NCBI GenBank assembly: GCA_025055455.1
Contig: JANWXD010000026.1
Location: 1-58,886 of the forward strand
DNA: 58,886 bases
Direction: 5' to 3'
DNA from: Bryobacteraceae bacterium
GTDB taxonomy: Bacteria; Acidobacteriota; Terriglobia; Bryobacterales; Bryobacteraceae
Made by a program: the position numbers and the translations under genes. Positions 21,118 to 29,444 of the stretch are shown one piece after another; the stretch's first letter is position 1; each line of letters begins with the position of its first letter. Below the pieces are notes generated by a model. That model did no database searches. It was not told the origin of the DNA and was given only the letters and a program-made list of their open reading frames with translations.

Positions 21118-22167
21118 TCACAGCGGCGGCGGCGAAGGCCGGGAAGCCGCGGGGAATCGTTCTAGAAAGCGCGCGAGTTCGTCTCGGTCGAAACGGGGCA
21201 GGGCACTCTCGCGGTCCCCGGTCACGAGGATGCGGCCGGCAACCGGCTCGACGGCGTCAGCGATGCGAGCCGCCCGAATGCCGGCCTCCCGCAGCCGGTC
21301 GAGCACGGAGGCTACATCCGCCGGATGGAGGGCGATGAGCAGTGCGCCGGAGGCCAGCAGGCCGAGAGGGTCCAACTGCAAGGCTTCGCAGATCCGGGAG
21401 CACTCCTCCAGCACAGGGATAGCGTCGCGGTAGACGCGCAATCCCACGCCGGCGGCGTCGGCCAACTCGTGGAGCGCCATCGCCAAGCCGCCTTCGGTGG
21501 GATCGTGCATCGCATGGATTCGGGCCGCGGAGCGCGCCGCTTGCGCTGCGGGCAGCACCGAGATGCCCGGGGCGTCCAGCAGACGAGCGGCGCGTTCGAT
21601 CCACTCCTCTTTCAAACCCGCGGCACGCAAGCTGTGGCCGTGCTCCCGCGCCAGCAGGGCCGTACCCTCGACGGCGATGGCGCCGGCGAGCACGATGGCG
21701 TCGCCCGCACGCACGGCGGCGGTGTGTAGGAGAGCCTCCCTCGCCACCGTCCCGAGCAAACCGCCAACCAGAATGGGCCGGTCGAGCCCCACTGTGACCT
21801 CGGTGTGGCCGCCGATCAGCGCGACGCCAAAGGTCTCGCAAGCCTGCCGCAAGCGACGGAATAGCGCTTCCACGTCGCTTTCCGTGACGCCCTCCGGCAG
21901 CAGTGCGGTCACCAGAAGCCAGCGGGGTTTGGCCCCCACCGTGGCCAGGTCATTGCAGTTGACCGCCAGCAGGTAGTGCGGCGCATCTTCGCGTGCAAAG
22001 GTGATGGGGTCGGTCTTTACCGCCAGCAACTCGGGACCGCCCGTGTCGATGACGGCGGCGTCCTCTCCGACGGCGGGACCCAAGACGACGGAGGCATCGG
22101 GGCACGACACGGAGCGGAGCAAGCGCTCGAGCAGCGGGGACGGCAATTTCCCGGGGCGGAGAGCCAC
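21118..22167 (-). CDS. AIR synthase-related protein (HypE-like)
   Basis: A 349-residue member of the PurM/ThiL/HypE/SelD superfamily, which use ATP to activate a carbonyl or carboxyamide oxygen. The N-terminal GEDAAVI motif, NDLATVGA and GGHTEV segment, and the C-terminal HDPTEGGLA motif are all present. It resembles HypE-like proteins but lacks the C-terminal cysteine that accepts the carbamoyl group in HypE, so hydrogenase maturation is not proven. The GTG at 22167 is chosen because it begins the conserved part and lies 6 nt after TACAAT. It is divergent from the cobalt/nickel transporter. Confidence 0.7.
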   Translation of the reverse strand: MALRPGKLPSPLLERLLRSVSCPDASVVLGPAVGEDAAVIDTGGPELLAVKTDPITFAREDAPHYLLAVNCNDLATVGAKPRWLLVTALLPEGVTESDVEALFRRLRQACETFGVALIGGHTEVTVGLDRPILVGGLLGTVAREALLHTAAVRAGDAIVLAGAIAVEGTALLAREHGHSLRAAGLKEEWIERAARLLDAPGISVLPAAQAARSAARIHAMHDPTEGGLAMALHELADAAGVGLRVYRDAIPVLEECSRICEALQLDPLGLLASGALLIALHPADVASVLDRLREAGIRAARIADAVEPVAGRILVTGDRESALPRFDRDELARFLERFPAASRPSPPPL

Positions 22168-22173
22168 AGGCCT

Positions 22174-22179
22174 ATTGTA
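22174..22179 (-). promoter_or_regulatory. Probable -10 box of the AIR synthase-related gene
   Basis: TACAAT on the reverse strand ends 6 nt before the GTG start, so the transcript would have almost no leader. Confidence 0.4.
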
Positions 22180-22260
22180 GGCCGGGGCTGGCGGATTCCC
22201 GCCTTGCCGGATGAGGTGCGAAATCCATCGCGTTCGTGCTACCGTGAGAAGTCGACACGC

Positions 22261-23169
22261 ATGCATATCCCCGACGGCTTTCTTACGGTGCCCGTGTGGG
22301 CGGGCTTGGCGGCAGTCAGTGTGCCGCTGGTCGGGGTGGCCGCCCGGCGCGCGCAAGGCGAAGCGGAAGAGAACCGAATCCCACTGCTCGGCGTCATGGG
22401 TGCCTTCGTGTTCGGCGCACAGATGGTGAACTTCCCCTTGGCGCCGGGCACTTCCGGCCACTTGTTCGGCGGAGCCTTGCTCGCTTGTACGCTGGGACCG
22501 GCCTCCGCCGTGGTGGTCATGACCGCGGTGCTGGCCATCCAGGCGCTGGTCTTTCAAGATGGGGGCGTGCTGGCTCTGGGCGCTAATGTCTTCAACATGG
22601 CCCTCGTCGGCGTGGTGGCCGGCTACCTGCCGTATTGGCTTTGGGGTCAGGGCGCAGGGCGGGATCTCGCGGTGGCGACGGGCGGTTTCCTGTCGGTGAT
22701 GGCGAGCGCGACTTTGGCTCTCACCGAACTGCGATTGTCGGGCGTGGTCATTCCCCCTGCGGCGCTCTGGCTCGCTCTCGGCGTGTTCGCGCTCAACGCC
22801 GTCGCCGAGGGGCTCATTACGCTGTTGGTGGTCCGGTCGCTGGACCGGTTGCATCCGGGATGGATTCGCCGGGCGGACGCGCCGCGGTCGGCTGCAGTGA
22901 AAACCGTTCTCGGAGCTTCCGTTGCCCTGGCCGTGATCGGCCTCGCCGTGGCCTCCGCTGCTCCGGATGGGCTGGACCGCCTCGCCGAGGAGCTCGGCAT
23001 CAGCGATCGGAGTCGGATCCTCTGGGAGACTCCGCTGAGCGACTATCAGGCACGCTTCCTTCCCCCGGGCTGGTTGCAGCAGGCGGCGGCCGGCCTGGCA
23101 GGAATCAGCTTGGCGGGCGCGTGCGTCGCGGCGGTGGCGAAGCTGCTAAGCCGACGCAGGAGTGCCTAG
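22261..23169 (+). CDS. cbiM: Cobalt/nickel ECF transporter S component CbiM, fused to a PDGLE domain
   Basis: Substrate-specific membrane subunit of an energy-coupling-factor importer for cobalt or nickel ions. The N-terminus MHIPDGFL is the family signature; the second-position histidine and the free N-terminus bind the metal. After six to seven membrane segments the protein continues into a PDGLDRLAEELG block near residue 235 and a final membrane helix, the layout of the PDGLE (CbiN-like) domain. A separate cbiN is therefore not needed. The ATG at 22261 is fixed by the signature. No cobalamin riboswitch was seen. It abuts cbiQ. Confidence 0.88.
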   Translation: MHIPDGFLTVPVWAGLAAVSVPLVGVAARRAQGEAEENRIPLLGVMGAFVFGAQMVNFPLAPGTSGHLFGGALLACTLGPASAVVVMTAVLAIQALVFQDGGVLALGANVFNMALVGVVAGYLPYWLWGQGAGRDLAVATGGFLSVMASATLALTELRLSGVVIPPAALWLALGVFALNAVAEGLITLLVVRSLDRLHPGWIRRADAPRSAAVKTVLGASVALAVIGLAVASAAPDGLDRLAEELGISDRSRILWETPLSDYQARFLPPGWLQQAAAGLAGISLAGACVAAVAKLLSRRRSA

Positions 23170-23880
23170 GTGCGCCATCTCGTACTGGAGGATTGGAGCC
23201 GTAAGGAGAGTTGGCTGCATGCGCGGGATCCTCGCGCGAAGTTGATGGCCGCGGTGGCCCTCTTGCTGGCGATCGGAACGTCTCCCGCTGGGTCGCCCTC
23301 CCGCTTGGCCGGCTATGCGTTGTTGCTGCTGGCCGGGGTCATTATCGCCGACTTGCCCGTGCGGGGCGTGTGGCTCCGAGCCTGCGTGGTGTTGCCGTTT
23401 GCGGGGGTCTTCGGCGTTCTGGCCTGGCTGGCCGGCGAGCCGGGCCGAGCCGCCGCCGTGGGCGTCAAGAGCTATCTGTCTGCATGGACCTTGGTGCTTC
23501 TGGCAGCTACGACGCCCTTGCCGGCCCTGCTCCGAGGGCTGGCCTCGTTTGGCGTGCCCCGCTTTCTGTTGATCGTGATCCAGCTTCTCTACCGCTATCT
23601 TTTCGTCATCGCCGAACAGGCGCACCATATGCGCCTGGCGGCCGCATCACGCGGAGGAGGATTTCGGTTGCGAAGCCGACAAGGATGGCGCGCCGGGGCG
23701 GGCGCCGTGGCGACTCTCTTTGCGCGGTCCCACGCGCGAGCGGAGGCGATCCATCGGGCCATGCTCGCGCGGGGATACCGAGGCGAGTTCCCGCTTGCGT
23801 CTCCGCCGCGCTTCGGACTAGGGGACGCGCTTCTTTCGCTGTGGGCCAGCGCGGCGGCGGCAGCGCTTCGCCTGGCCTGA
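23170..23880 (+). CDS. cbiQ: ECF transporter T component CbiQ
   Basis: A 236-residue transmembrane coupling protein with about five to six hydrophobic segments. The two Ala-Arg-Gly-type coupling motifs that contact the ATPase are recognisable as AAASRGGG and MLARGYRG. It starts with GTG immediately after the cbiM stop and is followed by cbiO after 15 nt, so the three genes form one operon encoding a complete importer. Confidence 0.88.
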   Translation: MRHLVLEDWSRKESWLHARDPRAKLMAAVALLLAIGTSPAGSPSRLAGYALLLLAGVIIADLPVRGVWLRACVVLPFAGVFGVLAWLAGEPGRAAAVGVKSYLSAWTLVLLAATTPLPALLRGLASFGVPRFLLIVIQLLYRYLFVIAEQAHHMRLAAASRGGGFRLRSRQGWRAGAGAVATLFARSHARAEAIHRAMLARGYRGEFPLASPPRFGLGDALLSLWASAAAAALRLA

Positions 23881-23895
23881 GCGAGCCAACCAGCC

Positions 23896-24612
23896 ATGGA
23901 GCCGCTCATCGAGGTGCAGGGGCTGCATTTCCGGTACGACAGCGGCCCCGAAGTGCTCCGGGGCGTCAATTTCCGGCTGTTTCCGGGAGAGAGCGTGGCG
24001 TTGCTCGGGCCCAATGGCTCCGGCAAGACCACGTTCGTGCTGCATTTGAACGGGTTGCTGCGCGGCGAAGGCTTGGTGCGGGTCTGCGGCCTCCCGACCC
24101 GTCCGGAGCATTTGCCTTCGATCCGCCGCAAAGTGGGGATTCTATTTCAGGACCCCGACGAGCAACTGTTCATGCCCACGGTGCTGGAGGATGCCGCTTT
24201 CGGCCCGCTCAACTTGGGGCTCGATCCTCCGCGGGCGCTGCACGCCGCGCAAGAAGCGCTGGCGCTGACGGGAATGAGCGCCGCCTGGCACAAAGCACCC
24301 TACCACCTGAGTGCGGGAGAAAAACGGCGGGCGGCGCTGGCGGGCGTGCTCGCCATGCGCCCGGAGATCCTTGTGCTGGACGAGCCCACCACTTACCTGG
24401 ATCCGCCGGGCCGGCGCGAGCTGGCCGACTTACTCCGCCGTCTGCCCCAAGCGAAGCTCGTCGTCACGCACGACGCCACCTTTGCTTGCGCGACGACCAC
24501 CCGCGCCGTCTTCTTTCGCGAGGGCAGAATCGAGAGCGAGGGACCGACCGCCGAGCTGATTCGCCGGTTGGGTTGGGATGAGCGCCTGCCGCCTGCCGAG
24601 CCGGCGCCTTAG
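23896..24612 (+). CDS. cbiO: ECF transporter ATPase CbiO
   Basis: A 238-residue ABC ATPase that powers the CbiMQ importer from the cytoplasmic face. Walker A GPNGSGKT (residues 38-45), Q-loop FQDPDEQLF, signature HLSAGEKRRAALAG and Walker B ILVLDEPTTYLDP are all intact; the Q-loop form is typical of CbiO/EcfA ATPases. Its end overlaps the convergent small basic gene by 4 nt. Confidence 0.9.
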   Translation: MEPLIEVQGLHFRYDSGPEVLRGVNFRLFPGESVALLGPNGSGKTTFVLHLNGLLRGEGLVRVCGLPTRPEHLPSIRRKVGILFQDPDEQLFMPTVLEDAAFGPLNLGLDPPRALHAAQEALALTGMSAAWHKAPYHLSAGEKRRAALAGVLAMRPEILVLDEPTTYLDPPGRRELADLLRRLPQAKLVVTHDATFACATTTRAVFFREGRIESEGPTAELIRRLGWDERLPPAEPAP

Positions 24613-24896
24613 GCCTCTTTGGCCTTCGCCATGGCGGCCCGCTGTTTGCGGTATTCCGCCCAGCGACGCTTCTGAGCCAAAGCAATGCGCCGCCGCGCAG
24701 CCGCGCTGAGCTGTCGGCGTTTGACCGGCTTGCCGACCGCCGCGACAAAGGGCGCGGCCACACGGCCGCGACGCGCTCCGAGCAGGGCGCGTATCTGTCG
24801 GATCTGTTCTTCGATTCGGCTCCGCTGCAGCTCGAGTCCTTCCAAAGCCGCAGCCAGGAATGATCTATCTTGTAGTGTGTTGGCCACTCTGGGCAT
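24609..24896 (-). CDS. Small basic protein, possibly DNA-binding
   Basis: A 95-residue arginine- and alanine-rich protein. Residues about 8-42 could form a coiled coil (LEGLELQRSRIEEQIRQIRAL). The C-terminal half carries RRQLSAAARRRIALAQKRRW, a positively charged helix that could bind DNA or RNA; similar tails occur in many uncharacterised acidobacterial proteins. The function is unknown; nucleic acid binding is inferred only from charge. A GGGGAG ribosome binding site precedes the ATG, and a promoter lies within the end of dtd. Confidence 0.65.
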   Translation of the reverse strand: MPRVANTLQDRSFLAAALEGLELQRSRIEEQIRQIRALLGARRGRVAAPFVAAVGKPVKRRQLSAAARRRIALAQKRRWAEYRKQRAAMAKAKEA

Positions 24897-24913
24897 TTCG
24901 TCTCCCCAATAAC

Positions 24914-24942
24914 ATCATCCAACGCCGGACAAGTTTTGTCAA
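24914..24942 (-). promoter_or_regulatory. Candidate promoter of the small basic gene
   Basis: On the reverse strand a perfect TTGACA (24942-24937) is followed after 17 bp by GATGAT (24919-24914), 17 nt before the ATG. The -35 is ideal, the -10 is poor. The surrounding 24900-24965 is notably AT-richer than the rest of the window. Confidence 0.45.
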
Positions 24943-25388
24943 ATTGTTTTTTCAGAATCCAGCAAAATAGTTACCGGACCGTCGTTGATCAGCCGCACGG
25001 ACATGTGCGCCTGGAACACACCCGTGGCAACCGGAATGCCTCGCCGCCGCACGGCTTCCACAAAGTACTCATACAGTGCGCGGGCCGTCTCCGGCGAGGC
25101 TGCGCGATCGAAGCCGGGACGTCGACCTTTTCGTGCATCTGCGTAGAGGGTAAACTGAGAGACAATCAAAATACTCCCACCGGCTTCCCGCACATCCCGG
25201 TTCATCTTGCCATCCGGGTCCGCGAAAATTCGTAGACCCGTGATCTTGTCGGCAAGGTAGTCGGCATCCGTCCGCGTGTCCTCGCGGCTGATTCCCAGGA
25301 ATACCAGAAGGCCCGGGCCAATGCCGCCAGTTAGCTCGCCGTCCACTTCCACGCTGGCTTCCGTGACGCGCTGCACAACCGCACGCAT
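24939..25388 (-). CDS. dtd: D-aminoacyl-tRNA deacylase
   Basis: A 149-residue enzyme that hydrolyses D-amino acids and glycine from mischarged tRNAs. It begins MRAVVQRV and contains the SQFTLYAD motif and the Gly-cisPro motif in NDGPVT, both signature features of bacterial DTD, at the normal family length. A CATACT box lies 9 nt before the ATG. Its 3' end carries the -35 of the downstream small basic gene. Confidence 0.93.
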   Translation of the reverse strand: MRAVVQRVTEASVEVDGELTGGIGPGLLVFLGISREDTRTDADYLADKITGLRIFADPDGKMNRDVREAGGSILIVSQFTLYADARKGRRPGFDRAASPETARALYEYFVEAVRRRGIPVATGVFQAHMSVRLINDGPVTILLDSEKTI

Positions 25389-25516
25389 GCTGTCCTAAGT
25401 ATGGCAACAACGGGGAAGGCGCCGCCACCTCGCCCGCATGTTCCGCTGCTTGCACCTGCCGGCTCGGCCCGCAGATGTCAGTACTCGAAGCGGTCCCGGT
25501 ACTACATCAAGTTAGT

Positions 25517-26785
25517 TTAGGGGCGGTTGCGGTACTTTTCGTAGAGCGTGGTGTGCTTGTTATTGAGGTCCACTTCCTTGCCGCGAACGAAGACGTGCTT
25601 GATTTGCGTGCGCACTTCCAGCAGATCCCCGTCAGCGAGGATGAGATTGGCCAGTTTGCCGGGTTCCACTGAGCCCAGTTCGTTCAAGCCCCAAATTTCT
25701 GCCGGGTACAATGTGAGCCCTCGCAAAGCTTCTTGATACGGCAGGCCGAAGGCCACTGCGGTTGCGGCCTGATACGGAAGGTTCCGCGAGAAACTGCTCG
25801 AGTAGGTCGCGAAGGCAAAACGGACTCCCGCTTTGTGCAACGCCGCAGGCAGCGTGAACGGCCGGTCGTAGGGATCGTCCTCGTTGAGCGGCAGCTCCAG
25901 GACTCTCGGGAGAATGACCGGCACGTCCTTGGCCTTCAGTTCGGCCGCCAGCTTATCGGCATCGCGCGCGCCCGCCAAGATGATGCGAATTTTCTGCCGC
26001 TCGGCGAAAGCCAGAGCTTCGCGAATCGCCTTCTCGCGTACCGCGTGGATCACGACCGGCAGCTTCCTCTCCAGCACCGGGAGCATCGCTTCCAACTGGA
26101 GATCCGGCCGGAGGCCGGACGCGGGCGCCTGTCGGGCGCGCTGATAGCGGCGCGCACGCTCGAACCAGTCGTCGAGTTCCCGGAGCCGCGCCTCGTACCG
26201 TTTTTTCGCCTCGGCGTAGGGAATCCGGCGTTCGGAAGGTCCGGTCCGCTCGGCCGGGGTTTGTTGAATCACGGGGAACTGGAGCACCATGGCGACGCTG
26301 GGGCGCGCGGCCATCTCCTCCCAGGTCCAGCCGTCGAGGTGAATCACTGCTGCCTGCCCGGAGATGATGCCTCCCTCCGGAAGCACTACCGCCGAGGTAA
26401 TGCCGTTGGCTCGGGTGACGGGGATGTGCTCGCTTGCGGAGTTGACGGCGATAATCGTCCGTAATTGTGGCTTGAAGTCGCCGATCTCGCGTATGTCCAC
26501 GGTCTCGCGGACCGAAGTAATCTCGGCAAGGCCCAGGTCGGTCGCCGAATCAATCATGCCCGGGTACAGATGCAATCCCTTGGCCTCCAGGACCCGGGCT
26601 TGCTTGGGCGCCTTGACGACCACACCGACCTCAGCGATCTTGCCGTCGCGGATCAACACGCTCCCGCTTGCGATGTCCGGCCCGGAGACGGTATGGACGG
26701 TGGCGCCGCGGATCAAGACGGTCTGAGGCAGCGCCGCCGCGGCGAGGGCGAGCCAAGCCGACAGGCACGTGGTTGCTGACTTCAC
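25517..26785 (-). CDS. Secreted amidohydrolase-like protein lacking metal ligands
   Basis: A 422-residue exported protein with a signal peptide (residues 1-19) and an amidohydrolase fold: N-terminal beta-sandwich IRGATVHTVSG, then the barrel, then a C-terminal EPGKLANLIL return to the sandwich. The place of the metal-binding HxH is occupied by DSATD in YPGMIDSATDLG, and the late aspartate strand reads FAFATYSSS with no aspartate. Thus the usual metal site appears lost. It is the last of three coupled genes, its ATG overlapping the previous stop. It could be a regulatory or structural partner of the intact paralogue next door. Confidence 0.8.
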   Translation of the reverse strand: MKSATTCLSAWLALAAAALPQTVLIRGATVHTVSGPDIASGSVLIRDGKIAEVGVVVKAPKQARVLEAKGLHLYPGMIDSATDLGLAEITSVRETVDIREIGDFKPQLRTIIAVNSASEHIPVTRANGITSAVVLPEGGIISGQAAVIHLDGWTWEEMAARPSVAMVLQFPVIQQTPAERTGPSERRIPYAEAKKRYEARLRELDDWFERARRYQRARQAPASGLRPDLQLEAMLPVLERKLPVVIHAVREKAIREALAFAERQKIRIILAGARDADKLAAELKAKDVPVILPRVLELPLNEDDPYDRPFTLPAALHKAGVRFAFATYSSSFSRNLPYQAATAVAFGLPYQEALRGLTLYPAEIWGLNELGSVEPGKLANLILADGDLLEVRTQIKHVFVRGKEVDLNNKHTTLYEKYRNRP

Positions 26786-28125
26786 TGCGGCCTTTCCGTG
26801 TCGCGGTCCCTCGTCCGCGAAGGTTGTTTCTTTTCGGCTTCGCGTTCCCTTTCAACCAGCGCTTTGCGACGCTGTTCCCGCTCGGGACGCGCGCTCAGAT
26901 CCCGATCCCGATCGAAATACAGTTCCCCGTCAATAAATACTTTTTGCACCTTGGCGTAGCTGGAGAGCGGGTGCTTGTCGAACAGCACCAGGTCGGCATC
27001 CTTGCCGGGCTCGATGGAGCCGACGCGGTCGTCAATTTCGAGCTGCCGCGCCGGGTTGATCGTGATCAGGCTGAGGGCCTCCTCCTCGGTCAACCCTCCG
27101 TACTTGAGGGTCTTGGCCGCCTCGGTGTTCAGGCGGCGCATCAACTCTGCCGAATCGGAATTCAGGGACACCAAGACGCCCTTCCGCAACATCAAGGCAG
27201 CGTTGTAGGGGATGGCGTCATAGGCCTCCACCTTGTACGCCCACCAATCGCTGAAGGTGGAAGCGCCGGCGCCGTGCGCAGCGATTTCTTTGGCGACTTT
27301 GTAGCCTTCGAGGACATGTTGTAGCGTCTTCACGCGAAACCCGATCTCCTCAGCGAGCCGCAGCAGCATCAGGATCTCGTCGGCGCGGTAGCAATGGGCG
27401 TGCACCAGACGCTTGCCCTCCAGAACCTCGACCAGCGGCTCGAGCCGGAGGTCGCGGCGCGGCGGGATCGCGTTCTCACCCCGTGCGACTTTGTCCTGGT
27501 ATTCCCGCCAGGCTTGCCGGTATGCCTTGGCTTCCGCAAAGGCCTGCCGGATCACGTCTTCGACCCCCATGCGCGTGGCTGGGTAGCGCGGGCTCCGGCC
27601 TTGCGCCGGCGCGTAGCCCTGCCGCTTGGGATTCTCGCCGAGAGCCAACTTGAGGCCGGGCTTGGCGCCCGCAAACAGCAGGCCGCGAGCATCCTTGCCC
27701 CAGCGCAGCTTGATGACCACGCACTGTCCGCCGATGGCGTTCGCGCTCCCGTGCAGGATGTTTGCCGTCGTCACCCCGCCCGCCAAAGCCCGGTAAATGG
27801 CGATATCTTCCGGATCGAGGACGTCCTCGATGGAGACCATGGAAGACACCGAGACGCTGCCTTCGTTGATGCTGTCGGCGGCGATATGCGAATGACAGTC
27901 CACGATGCCCGGCATCAGATATTGCCCGCCGGCGTCAATAACATGCGCGCCCAAAGGCACGAGGGTCTTTTCGCCGGCTTCCGCGATCTTGCCGTTACGG
28001 ATCACCACGGAGCCGCGGAAGGAACCTTTGGTGACCGTGAGCACCTGGGCATTTTGAATGACCAGAGGCGGCTCCGCAGCCAGCGCGCTACACACCGCCG
28101 CCGCGATCTGGAAAACTCGCCTCAT
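26782..28125 (-). CDS. Secreted amidohydrolase with intact metal site
   Basis: A 447-residue exported metal-dependent hydrolase with a signal peptide (residues 1-17). The HxH motif is present as VDCHSHIA, further histidines occur in VHAHCY and LQHVLEG, and the late aspartate in SLNSDSAE, giving a complete amidohydrolase metal site of the imidazolonepropionase-like group. The substrate is unknown, perhaps a cyclic amide or a peptide. A long charged C-terminal tail (arginine- and glutamate-rich, after residue 405) is unusual. It is the middle gene of a three-gene set with ATGA-type overlaps on both sides. Confidence 0.85.
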   Translation of the reverse strand: MRRVFQIAAAVCSALAAEPPLVIQNAQVLTVTKGSFRGSVVIRNGKIAEAGEKTLVPLGAHVIDAGGQYLMPGIVDCHSHIAADSINEGSVSVSSMVSIEDVLDPEDIAIYRALAGGVTTANILHGSANAIGGQCVVIKLRWGKDARGLLFAGAKPGLKLALGENPKRQGYAPAQGRSPRYPATRMGVEDVIRQAFAEAKAYRQAWREYQDKVARGENAIPPRRDLRLEPLVEVLEGKRLVHAHCYRADEILMLLRLAEEIGFRVKTLQHVLEGYKVAKEIAAHGAGASTFSDWWAYKVEAYDAIPYNAALMLRKGVLVSLNSDSAELMRRLNTEAAKTLKYGGLTEEEALSLITINPARQLEIDDRVGSIEPGKDADLVLFDKHPLSSYAKVQKVFIDGELYFDRDRDLSARPEREQRRKALVEREREAEKKQPSRTRDRDTERPQ

Positions 28126-29444
28126 GGCCGGCCCTCCTCTCGAGATATTGCTATCGGCTGGTACTTTCGGCCGTCCACGAAGACATGCTTGATTTCCGTC
28201 TGTTCCTGGAACAGGTCGCCGCTGGTCACAACGAGATTGGCGATCTTGCCTGGTTCGACCGTGCCCAGCCGGTCCGACAACCCATAGATCTCCGCGGGGT
28301 GAAGGGTCAGAGCGCGCAGCGCGTCTGCTTCGGACAGTCCGGCATTGAGCGCCCGCCGCACCGCCCGAACGAAATCCCGGCGGTCGGTCAGTCCGGCGCT
28401 CGAAAACGCGAACCGCACGCCGGCCTTCGCCAAGGTCGCGGGCGTCGCAGGGGCTTTCTCACGCATCTCGAGGACCCGCAAGCTTTCTTCGACGTCCGGG
28501 TCCGCGTCCCGATCCCGCTCGGGCCATTTCAAGCTCACGATCACCGAGACGCCGGACTCGCGCAGAAGTTCAGCGGAGCGCCAGGCCTCGTGCCCGCCGT
28601 AGAGCACGGGTGTCCGTCTGATCTCCGCCGCCAGACGCAGCATGCGCGCGATCTCCACCGCGGTCGAGGCGGGCAGCAGCACCCTGGGCGAAGCCAGCAG
28701 CGCCTCCAGAGCGCGGTCGTATTCGGGGCGTTTGAGTCCGGCTGGGTTCCTGTTGTAAATCGTCCGAGCCTGCTCGTAATGATCCGCGTCGAGGAAGACT
28801 TGGCGAAGATACGCGATGGCACCCATTAGCGAGGCTGGGAACCCGCCGCCGCGGCGCGTCGTCAGGGTCACGTAGAGTCCGGCCGACGGATGGATCACCA
28901 TCTCCCCCGGTCTGTCCCCCGCGAGAGCGATCACGGCGCCCTGACCGCACAAGATGCCGCGCATCGGGAAGGTGGCCGCGGCTGTGAAGCCGATATTGCG
29001 CGCTGCTTCGATCCTTCGCTCGGCGGGGTTCAGCAGATCGGCGGCGCGCACCCACGCGGAATTCACGGGAACATCTTCCGTGCGTTCCGCCTCGGCGGAG
29101 CTCGGAGGCTCTGGCCGCCGCTGGGTGGCAGGAGAACCTTCCGGCAAGCCTAGCGAGCTCAAGGCATCCATCAAGCCGGGATACACGCTCAACCCCTCAG
29201 CTTCGATGACCCAGGCGTCAGCTGGGATCGCGGCTTGGGCGCCGACGTCGGCGATGAGACCGTCGCGAACAATCACCGTGGCGCGTTCGAGTATTGGCCC
29301 TTTTCCCGTGACCACTCGGGCGCCGCGAATGGCATAGACGGCGGGCGCCTCCGCACCGAGCGGCACGCTCCAGAGCACCCCCGCTAGGACTTTGACCGTG
29401 ACATGCTTGGCAACCCGGTATACTGGGAATTCCTTGCGCCGCAT
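28122..29444 (-). CDS. Secreted amidohydrolase-like protein lacking metal ligands
   Basis: A 440-residue exported protein of the same fold as its two downstream neighbours. The HxH site is replaced by MDALSS in YPGLMDALSSLG and the late aspartate strand reads FAFSSAG, so the metal site looks lost. The C-terminal EPGKIANLVV block is conserved. The start is uncertain: ATG at 29444 gives a signal-peptide-like N-terminus with RRK and a hydrophobic LAGVLWSVPLGA stretch, with a TAGAAT box 19 nt upstream. This ATG shares three bases with the purM ATG on the other strand. It is the first gene of the amidohydrolase operon. Confidence 0.72.
   Translation of the reverse strand: MRRKEFPVYRVAKHVTVKVLAGVLWSVPLGAEAPAVYAIRGARVVTGKGPILERATVIVRDGLIADVGAQAAIPADAWVIEAEGLSVYPGLMDALSSLGLPEGSPATQRRPEPPSSAEAERTEDVPVNSAWVRAADLLNPAERRIEAARNIGFTAAATFPMRGILCGQGAVIALAGDRPGEMVIHPSAGLYVTLTTRRGGGFPASLMGAIAYLRQVFLDADHYEQARTIYNRNPAGLKRPEYDRALEALLASPRVLLPASTAVEIARMLRLAAEIRRTPVLYGGHEAWRSAELLRESGVSVIVSLKWPERDRDADPDVEESLRVLEMREKAPATPATLAKAGVRFAFSSAGLTDRRDFVRAVRRALNAGLSEADALRALTLHPAEIYGLSDRLGTVEPGKIANLVVTSGDLFQEQTEIKHVFVDGRKYQPIAISREEGRP
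29419..29424 (+). promoter_or_regulatory. Probable -10 box of purM
   Basis: TATACT lies 18 nt before the purM ATG, inside the coding region of the divergent amidohydrolase gene. No good -35 at proper spacing was seen. Confidence 0.4.

Noticed and set aside
22180-22260. Cobalamin or nickel riboswitch before cbiM
   Set aside because: The gap is only about 80 bp and contains no B12-box-like sequence.
22168-22854. Upstream extension of the AIR synthase-related frame
   Set aside because: It runs antisense through cbiM and has no relation to the family; the GTG at 22167 starts the conserved part.
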